Below are positions 1 through 4,280 of a stretch of 6,564 nucleotides of DNA, piece by piece; the first letter of the stretch is position 1, and every line of letters begins with the position of its first letter. The stretch covers positions 1 through 6,564 of the forward strand of contig DVND01000208.1 in assembly GCA_018714645.1 (NCBI GenBank). The letters run 5' to 3'. The notes under the pieces are model-generated. The model searched no databases and had not been told where the DNA came from. It was given only the letters and a program-made list of their open reading frames with translations. Made by a program: the position numbers and the translations under genes. The stretch comes from Candidatus Avimonoglobus intestinipullorum. Its GTDB lineage: Bacteria; Bacillota; Clostridia; UBA1381.

Positions 1-54
1 ATTTCCGTTTGATGTTAAAATTGTGCTATTTTGGTATTTTTTCAGAAAGAATAT

Positions 55-66
55 ACAATTTATTGT
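55..66. repeat. Short inverted repeat upstream of the tex promoter
   Basis: ACAAT and ATTGT form perfect 5-bp arms around a TT centre. The repeat ends 9 bp before the -35 hexamer of the tex promoter, a position where an operator could sit. It matches no operator I can name, and AT-rich DNA produces such repeats by chance, so this records a structure and not a known site. Confidence 0.25.
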
Positions 67-75
67 GGTTCCCCC

Positions 76-104
76 TTGTAAATGTGTGGAAAATACGGTA
101 TAAT
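76..104 (+). promoter_or_regulatory. Sigma-A-type promoter of tex-lgt
   Basis: TTGTAA at 76-81 and a perfect TATAAT at 99-104 are separated by the optimal 17 bp. The predicted transcription start is near 111, giving a leader of about 33 nt before the ATG at 144. The promoter lies inside an upstream in-frame extension of the tex reading frame, which argues against any start codon before 144. A DnaA-box-like nonamer (85-93) sits in the spacer. Confidence 0.8.
85..93 (-). promoter_or_regulatory. Possible DnaA-box-like nonamer in the tex promoter spacer
   Basis: On the minus strand this reads TTTTCCACA, one base from the classical DnaA box TTATCCACA and within the relaxed form TTWTNCACA. It lies between the -35 and -10 hexamers, where a bound protein would block RNA polymerase. 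A single relaxed match is weak evidence, so it is listed as a candidate only. Confidence 0.3.
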
Positions 105-143
105 AACGCATATATATTTAATAGGAAGAAAGAGGAACCACAC

Positions 144-2294
144 ATGGCTGATACCATCGTACAATTGCTGACGGAGGAGTTCCACCTGAAGGAAACACAG
201 GTCGCGAATACAATCAAACTCATCGACGAGGGAAATACCATCCCCTTCATCGCCCGCTACCGCAAGGAGGCCACGGGCGAATTGTCGGACGAAATTTTGC
301 GGGAATTGTCCGCGCGGCTGGAAAGCCTGCGCAGCCTTGCCGCAAAACGGGAAGAAATCACGCGGCTGATCGAAGAACAGGGCGCGCTGACAGACGCGCT
401 CCGGGAACAGATTGCCCAAGCGGCCACCGTCACCGAGCTGGACGACCTCTACCGCCCGTTCCGTCCCAAACGCCGCACCCGCGCCACCATCGCCAAAGAA
501 AAAGGCCTGGAACCGCTGGCTGCCGCTTTGATGGAGCAAACCTTAAAAGACCCCGCCGGGGCGGCGCAGGAATACGTCTGTGCCGAAAAAGGCGTGGAAA
601 CAGCGGAGGACGCTTTGGCGGGCGCAATGGATATCATCGCCGAAGCCATCTCCGACGACCCCGAATACCGCAAGCGCATCCGGGAAATCACGTATAGGGA
701 CGGCGTCCTCGTAACCAGGGGCGCGAAAGAGGAAAACAGCGTGTACGCCATGTACGATGAATTTTCAGAAGCCGTTTCCAAAATCGCCAACCATCGCATC
801 CTGGCAATCAACCGCGGCGAAAAAGACGGCTATCTGCATGTCAAGATCGACCTTGATGAAGCGCTTCCCGTCAATTTCCTGCAAAAGCAGGTGTGCGGCG
901 GCCGGAGGACTGCTTCCTCCCCATATCTGGAGGCGGCCGCGCAGGACGCCTACAAACGGCTGATTGCGCCGTCCATTGAAACGGAAATCCGGAATCTGCT
1001 GACAGAGCGCGCGGGCGAGGCCGCCATCAAGGTTTTTGCGAAAAACCTCAACGGGCTGCTGCTCCAGCCGCCCATCAAGGGGCGCACCGTCCTGGGGTTA
1101 GACCCCGGTTACCGCACCGGCTGCAAAGTCGCTGTGGTGGACGACACGGGCAAGGTGCTGGCAACCGATGTGGTCTATTGCACGCTCCCCCACCATGACA
1201 AAAAGAAAGCAAAGGCAATCCTGAAAAACCTGATTGAAGCCCACAATGTCAACCTGATTTCCATCGGGAACGGCACGGCCTCCAAGGAAACCGAGCTGCT
1301 CACAGCGGAACTGATTCAAGAACTGGACCGCGCGGTGCACTACATGGTGGTCAGCGAAGCCGGCGCCTCCGTTTACTCCGCCTCCAAGCTGGCAGCAGAG
1401 GAATTTCCGGAATTTGACGTTTCACTGCGCAGCGCCGTTTCCATTGCCCGCCGGCTCCAGGACCCGCTGGCGGAACTGGTGAAAATCGACCCCAAAGCCA
1501 TCGGCGTGGGGCAGTATCAGCATGACATGAACCAAAAACGCCTGGGCGAGGCATTGGGCGGCGTTGTGGAGGACTGCGTCAACAGCGTCGGTGTGGATTT
1601 GAACACCGCTTCCCCGTCGTTGTTATCCTATATATCGGGGATCAACACCGCTGTTGCGAAAAATATCACCGCATACCGGGAGGAAAACGGCAAATTCAAA
1701 AACCGCAGGCAATTGCTGAAGGTGCCGAAACTGGGCAAAAAAGCCTATGAGCAATGCGCGGGCTTTTTGCGGATTTCCGATGGGGACAACCTCCTGGATA
1801 ACACCTCCGTCCACCCAGAAAGCTATGACGCCGCGGCGGGCCTGGTCGAACGGCTCGGCTACAGCGCCGCGGATATTGAAAGTGGGGACATTTCCGACAT
1901 CAAAACGCGGCTGGCAAAATTGGATATAGGCCAATTGTCCCAGGAACTGGGCGTCGGCGCGCCCACCATCCGCGACATTGCGGATGCACTCCTGAAAAAA
2001 GGGCGCGACCCGCGGGAAGACCTGCCCCAGCCCGTGCTGCGGGCCGATGTGATGGACATTTCCGATCTAAAACCGGACATGGTGCTGACGGGAACTGTAC
2101 GCAACGTGATCGACTTCGGTGCGTTTGTGGACATTGGCGTCCATCAGGATGGGCTGGTGCACATTTCGCAAATCTGCGACCGCTACATCAAACACCCCTT
2201 GGAGGTGTTGTCTGTTGGCGATATCGTCAAGGTGCGGATACTGAGCGTGGATTTGGCAAAAAAACGGATTGCTTTAACAATGAAAGGATGCTGA
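144..2294 (+). CDS. tex: Tex family S1 RNA-binding transcription accessory protein
   Basis: This 716-aa protein has the full Tex architecture. An N-terminal helical region covers about residues 1-310 and includes the Tex hallmark TIPFIARYRKEATGEL (32-47) and ELDDLYRPFRPKRRTRA (98-114). A YqgF/RNase H-like fold spans about 314-440 (GLDPGYRTGCK at 318-328, GNGTAS at 375-380, SEAGASVYSAS at 404-414). Helix-hairpin-helix repeats cover about 485-560, and an S1 domain covers about 645-714 (GTVRNVIDFGAFVDIG). The protein stops right after S1, as Firmicute Tex proteins often do, whereas E. coli Tex has a longer tail. Tex is a cytoplasmic nucleic-acid-binding protein thought to assist transcription and RNA handling; the exact role is unsettled. 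I chose ATG 144 because AGAGGAA (131-137) precedes it at good spacing and because the in-frame ATGs further upstream lie before or within the promoter. The gene is intact and is followed by lgt after 4 bp. Confidence 0.95.
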   Translation: MADTIVQLLTEEFHLKETQVANTIKLIDEGNTIPFIARYRKEATGELSDEILRELSARLESLRSLAAKREEITRLIEEQGALTDALREQIAQAATVTELDDLYRPFRPKRRTRATIAKEKGLEPLAAALMEQTLKDPAGAAQEYVCAEKGVETAEDALAGAMDIIAEAISDDPEYRKRIREITYRDGVLVTRGAKEENSVYAMYDEFSEAVSKIANHRILAINRGEKDGYLHVKIDLDEALPVNFLQKQVCGGRRTASSPYLEAAAQDAYKRLIAPSIETEIRNLLTERAGEAAIKVFAKNLNGLLLQPPIKGRTVLGLDPGYRTGCKVAVVDDTGKVLATDVVYCTLPHHDKKKAKAILKNLIEAHNVNLISIGNGTASKETELLTAELIQELDRAVHYMVVSEAGASVYSASKLAAEEFPEFDVSLRSAVSIARRLQDPLAELVKIDPKAIGVGQYQHDMNQKRLGEALGGVVEDCVNSVGVDLNTASPSLLSYISGINTAVAKNITAYREENGKFKNRRQLLKVPKLGKKAYEQCAGFLRISDGDNLLDNTSVHPESYDAAAGLVERLGYSAADIESGDISDIKTRLAKLDIGQLSQELGVGAPTIRDIADALLKKGRDPREDLPQPVLRADVMDISDLKPDMVLTGTVRNVIDFGAFVDIGVHQDGLVHISQICDRYIKHPLEVLSVGDIVKVRILSVDLAKKRIALTMKGC

Positions 2295-2298
2295 TTTT

Positions 2299-3102
2299 AT
2301 GACAAACGTTATCGGGTTTCCCGGCCTTGGCCTGGAATTTCATATCAACCGCATTGCCTTTACGGTGTTTGGGTTTGACATTTACTGGTATGCACTCATC
2401 CTGTTGTCGGGATTTTTATTGGGCCTGCTGTTTGTGGGCCTGACCTGCAAGAAATACGGCGTTTCCGTGGACAATATCTGGGACATTGCCTTTTGGGGGC
2501 TGATTTTCGGCCTGTTGGGCGCGCGGATTTACTATGTGGCGTTTGACCCCGGCTGTCTGGACGGCAACTGGCTGAACTTTTTCAAGCTCTGGGAAGGCGG
2601 CATCGCCATCTACGGTGCGGTCATCGGCGCAGTGCTTTCCACCTTCGTCTATTGCCACCTGCACAAGCTGCCGGTCCTCAAGGTGTTTGACGTATGTACC
2701 CCCGGCCTGTTGATCGGCCAGTGCGTGGGCCGGTGGGGAAATTTTGTCAACGCCGAGGTTTACGGCGGCGTGACCACGCTGCCGTGGCGCATGACCATCA
2801 ACGGCGGTATGGGCGTCCATCCGCTGTTCCTGTACGAATCCCTTTGGAATTTGTTGGGATTTATTTTAATCGTTTTATTCCGGGACAAAAAAAAGGCGGA
2901 TGGACAAATCTTTTTCTCCTACTGCCTCTGGTACGGCGTTGGCCGCCTATTCCTGGAGGGGATGCGCCAGGAAGAGTATATTTTATACCTCATACCGAAT
3001 AAGCTCGGAATTTCTCAACTTGTAGCACTTCTTGCTATAATTTCGTCTGCCATAATTCTTGTATATTTGTCAAAAAAAGACAAAAAAACTGAAAATAATT
3101 GA
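2299..3102 (+). CDS. lgt: Phosphatidylglycerol--prolipoprotein diacylglyceryl transferase
   Basis: Lgt transfers diacylglycerol from phosphatidylglycerol to the lipobox cysteine of prelipoproteins, the first step of lipoprotein maturation at the outer face of the cytoplasmic membrane. The 267-aa product is strongly hydrophobic, with about seven membrane segments (for example 28-48, 63-81, 102-120, 181-195 and 240-256). It carries the Lgt signature GRWGNFVNAE (144-153), in which R145 and N148 align with E. coli R143 and N146, plus HPLFLYE (174-180) and a conserved C-terminal region with R216 (GRLFLEGMR). E. coli His103 is replaced by Tyr105 in GGIAIYGAVIG, a substitution I know from other Firmicute Lgt proteins. 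The C-terminus is lysine-rich and probably cytoplasmic. The AAAGGA ribosome binding site (2283-2288) lies in the last codons of tex and the gap is only 4 bp, so expression is probably coupled to tex. The 3' end is AT-richer than the rest. Confidence 0.95.
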   Translation: MTNVIGFPGLGLEFHINRIAFTVFGFDIYWYALILLSGFLLGLLFVGLTCKKYGVSVDNIWDIAFWGLIFGLLGARIYYVAFDPGCLDGNWLNFFKLWEGGIAIYGAVIGAVLSTFVYCHLHKLPVLKVFDVCTPGLLIGQCVGRWGNFVNAEVYGGVTTLPWRMTINGGMGVHPLFLYESLWNLLGFILIVLFRDKKKADGQIFFSYCLWYGVGRLFLEGMRQEEYILYLIPNKLGISQLVALLAIISSAIILVYLSKKDKKTENN

Positions 3103-3106
3103 GTCG

Positions 3107-3150
3107 AAAAAAACGGGGATAACAAAAGTATCCCCGTTTTTTTATTTTTT
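3107..3150 (+). terminator. Intrinsic terminator of the tex-lgt operon
   Basis: A perfect 15-bp stem pairs 3107-3121 with 3129-3143 around a 7-nt loop (3122-3128). Its core is CGGGGATA/TATCCCCG, flanked by an A-tract on the left and a long T-tract (3137-3143, continuing TTT-rich to 3152) on the right. It begins 4 bp after the lgt stop codon. The A-tract on the left arm could also permit termination from the other strand, but no minus-strand gene reads into it. Confidence 0.93.
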
Positions 3151-3157
3151 TTCAATT

Positions 3158-3166
3158 TTATCCACA
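3158..3166 (+). promoter_or_regulatory. Perfect DnaA box upstream of the spo0E-like gene
   Basis: TTATCCACA is an exact match to the classical high-affinity DnaA box (TTATNCACA). It lies just after the lgt terminator and 5 bp before the first Spo0A-box-like heptamer, about 90 bp upstream of the predicted transcription start of the small gene. There is no box cluster, no AT-rich unwinding element and no dnaA/dnaN neighbour, so this is not an origin. If functional it would be a regulatory or DnaA-titrating site. Confidence 0.5.
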
Positions 3167-3171
3167 CTTCG

Positions 3172-3203
3172 TGTCGATTTTCGACATACGATTAATTGTC
3201 AAA
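3172..3203. promoter_or_regulatory. Cluster of Spo0A-box-like sites
   Basis: The 0A box consensus is TGNCGAA, often seen as TGTCGAA with flanking A's. TTCGACA at 3180-3186 is a perfect match read on the minus strand, and it continues with AA. TGTCGAT (3172-3178) is a one-mismatch match on the plus strand. The two form a perfect inverted repeat, TGTCGA-TTT-TCGACA (3172-3186). A third related heptamer, TGTCAAA (3197-3203), follows on the plus strand. The cluster lies about 50-85 bp upstream of the predicted start site, more consistent with activation than with simple steric repression, though this is inference. Confidence 0.5.
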
Positions 3204-3219
3204 TAATGGTAAAAAGGTA

Positions 3220-3248
3220 TTGACAGTTTTATACTGTTGTTGTAGAAT
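3220..3248 (+). promoter_or_regulatory. Sigma-A-type promoter of the spo0E-like gene
   Basis: A perfect -35 hexamer TTGACA (3220-3225) and a -10 hexamer TAGAAT (3243-3248) are separated by 17 bp. The predicted transcription start is near 3255, giving a leader of about 36 nt. The match is close to consensus, so basal expression could be strong unless the upstream boxes modulate it. Confidence 0.8.
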
Positions 3249-3290
3249 AAAGCCAGAAACAATAAACTAAAACAGAAGGGATGATGTACG

Positions 3291-3440
3291 ATGTGTGAAA
3301 CTTTAAGCAAATTGAGAGCAGAACTGGATACACTGATTGATTATAAATTCTTAAACGGACAGACAGAAGCTGCATTGTCCTCTCCCGAGCTCATAAAAAG
3401 AGCGTTGGAGCTTGAAAAACAGATGTGCATGCAGCACTAA
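3291..3440 (+). CDS. Spo0E-like small sporulation regulator, 49 aa
   Basis: The product resembles the Spo0E/YnzD family of aspartyl phosphatases that dephosphorylate Spo0A~P and delay sporulation. I see two amphipathic helices joined by a short loop: LSKLRAELDTLIDYK (5-19) and SPELIKRALELEKQM (31-45). This is the family helical hairpin at its usual small size. The family signature is Ser-Gln-Glu-Leu-Asp in helix 2. Here the aligned residues 38-42 are Ala-Leu-Glu-Leu-Glu, so Ser and Gln are missing and the acidic residue is Glu. Phosphatase activity is therefore uncertain. The start is ATG 3291, preceded by AGAAGGG (3274-3280) with 10-nt spacing. Two ATGs at 3281 and 3284 are in another frame, give only MMYDV before a stop, and overlap this start. 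The gene is monocistronic, with its own promoter, Spo0A-like boxes upstream and a terminator downstream. It could instead be an unrelated short helical protein. Confidence 0.7.
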   Translation: MCETLSKLRAELDTLIDYKFLNGQTEAALSSPELIKRALELEKQMCMQH

Positions 3441-3467
3441 TTCAACTTGCCCCCCATTACAAGCAGT

Positions 3468-3511
3468 CCTCCTGAATGCCTTTGTTTTATAAACAAAAAG
3501 CCCTCAGGAGG
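3468..3511 (+). other. Long hairpin that competes with the terminator stem
   Basis: CCTCCTGA (3468-3475) is complementary to TCAGGAGG (3504-3511), giving an 8-bp outer stem. Inside it TTTGTTT (3481-3487) pairs perfectly with AAACAAA (3491-3497) around a TAT loop. The outer stem uses bases that also form the terminator stem at 3500-3513, so the two folds exclude each other in the plus-strand transcript. It may only be a longer alternative form of the same terminator. Confidence 0.45.
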
Positions 3512-3521
3512 GCCTTTTTTT
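3500..3521. terminator. Bidirectional terminator between spo0E-like gene and pflA
   Basis: GCCCTC (3500-3505) and GAGGGC (3508-3513) form a compact GC-rich stem, flanked by five A's on the left (3495-3499) and seven T's on the right (3515-3521). It is therefore followed by a U-tract in both transcripts and can end both the spo0E-like gene and the convergent pflBA operon. Its plus-strand T-tract overlaps the pflA stop codon (3520-3522), so the pflA stop and terminator are packed together. Confidence 0.8.
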
Positions 3522-4227
3522 AATGCGCAGCGTCCACAATCGCCCGCAATTGGCGCATCGTTTCTGCCGATGGAGGCTTGGTATCGGGTAATTCATAGGG
3601 AATACCAAGCTCTTCCCACTTCGGTACACCCAGCGTATGATAGGGCAGCAGCTCGATCCGCTCCACCTTTGCCCCCTCCACAAAACGCAGCAGCGCCCGT
3701 ACCTGTTCAGACGCGTCCGTATAACCCGGGACGATGACCTGGTGGATCCAGACGGGCTTCTGCAATATCTTTAAGTACGCCAAAAACTGCTCTGTATGGG
3801 AAAACGCCTGCTTTGTAATTTTTTCAAATTGCTGCGGATCCGTGTGTTTGACATCCAGCAGCACCAGATCGATATCCTCCAGCGCCTGTTTCACCTGCTC
3901 ATTCAAATAAAAGCCGCAGGTATCCACCGCCACATGGATGCCCTCTTTTTTCAACGCCTTTGCAAGCGCCCCCAAAAACCCGGCCTGCCCGAAGGGTTCC
4001 CCGCCGGACACCGTCACCCCGCCGTTATGCTTATAATAGGGCTTATACCGCACCGCTTTCTGCACCAATTCCTCCACAGTGTATTCCGTCCCGCCGCAAA
4101 AGTCCCAGGTGTCGGGGTTATGGCAATAAATACACCGCTGGGGGCAGCCCTGGAAAAAAATAGCGGTACGGACGCCCGGCCCGTCCACCGCTGCAAAGGT
4201 TTCTATGGAATGGATTCTGCCTTTCAT
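3520..4227 (-). CDS. pflA: Pyruvate formate-lyase activating enzyme (radical SAM)
   Basis: PflA uses S-adenosylmethionine and a [4Fe-4S] cluster to abstract a hydrogen from the active-site glycine of PflB, forming the stable glycyl radical. The 235-aa product begins KGRIHSIETFAAVDGPGVR, the typical PflA N-terminus. The radical SAM motif CxxxCxxC is at C28, C32 and C35 (GCPQRCIYCHNPDTWD). The SAM-binding GGE motif is at 75-77 (VSGGEP). The conserved ELLPYHTLGVPKWEELG stretch (192-208) and KPPS (217-220) match PflA. There is no extra ferredoxin-like cluster insertion, so this is the short PflA type and not a longer glycyl-radical activase. In-frame GTG (4236) and ATG (4233) codons lie upstream, but they overlap GAGGTGAT, a strong Shine-Dalgarno, so ATG 4227 with 8-nt spacing is the better start. 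It follows pflB after 53 bp. Confidence 0.95.
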   Translation of the reverse strand: MKGRIHSIETFAAVDGPGVRTAIFFQGCPQRCIYCHNPDTWDFCGGTEYTVEELVQKAVRYKPYYKHNGGVTVSGGEPFGQAGFLGALAKALKKEGIHVAVDTCGFYLNEQVKQALEDIDLVLLDVKHTDPQQFEKITKQAFSHTEQFLAYLKILQKPVWIHQVIVPGYTDASEQVRALLRFVEGAKVERIELLPYHTLGVPKWEELGIPYELPDTKPPSAETMRQLRAIVDAAH

Positions 4228-4239
4228 CTGCATCACCTC
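4228..4239 (-). promoter_or_regulatory. Ribosome binding site that sets the pflA start
   Basis: On the minus strand GAGGTGAT (4239-4232) is an 8-base match to the anti-Shine-Dalgarno complement. Its GAGG core lies 8 nt before ATG 4227. The upstream in-frame GTG and ATG fall inside this element and have no ribosome binding site of their own. GAGG directly abuts the U-tract of the preceding hairpin. Confidence 0.8.
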
Positions 4240-4270
4240 AAAAACAGCCTGCCGGCTTCCGCCGGCAGGC
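4240..4270 (-). terminator. Intercistronic hairpin/attenuator between pflB and pflA
   Basis: A perfect 10-bp GC-rich stem (4261-4270 with 4247-4256) closes a GGAA loop, a GNRA tetraloop, in the minus-strand transcript. It is followed by TGTTTTT (4246-4240), so it looks like an intrinsic terminator located 10 bp after the pflB stop. The U-tract is short and interrupted by one G, so it probably terminates only part of the transcripts and may also protect the 3' end of the pflB mRNA. On the plus strand the stem is followed by CCGGTTTTT, a weaker arrangement. Confidence 0.75.
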
Positions 4271-4280
4271 CCGGTTTTTA

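Noticed and set aside
9..143. In-frame upstream extension of tex beginning near position 9
   Set aside because: It contains the TTGTAA/TATAAT promoter, its encoded residues do not resemble Tex, and the ATG at 144 has its own ribosome binding site and the family's usual N-terminus.
449..811. 120-codon minus-strand open frame inside tex
   Set aside because: No ribosome binding site, low-complexity composition, and full overlap with a well-conserved Tex region.
2887..2894. Run of eight A's in lgt that could cause slippage into another frame
   Set aside because: It encodes a cytoplasmic Lys-Lys-Lys loop in frame, the alternative frame yields no plausible product, and no stimulatory structure is apparent.
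3158..3203. Possible replication origin because of the DnaA box and AT-rich DNA
   Set aside because: Only one perfect box, no unwinding element or box cluster, and none of dnaA, dnaN or rpmH nearby.
3437..3475. Minus-strand AGGAGG followed 10 nt later by ATG and a six-codon frame (MGGKLN)
   Set aside because: The AGGAGG is one arm of the hairpin at 3468-3511, the frame is only six codons and lies past the pflA terminator, so it is most likely coincidental.
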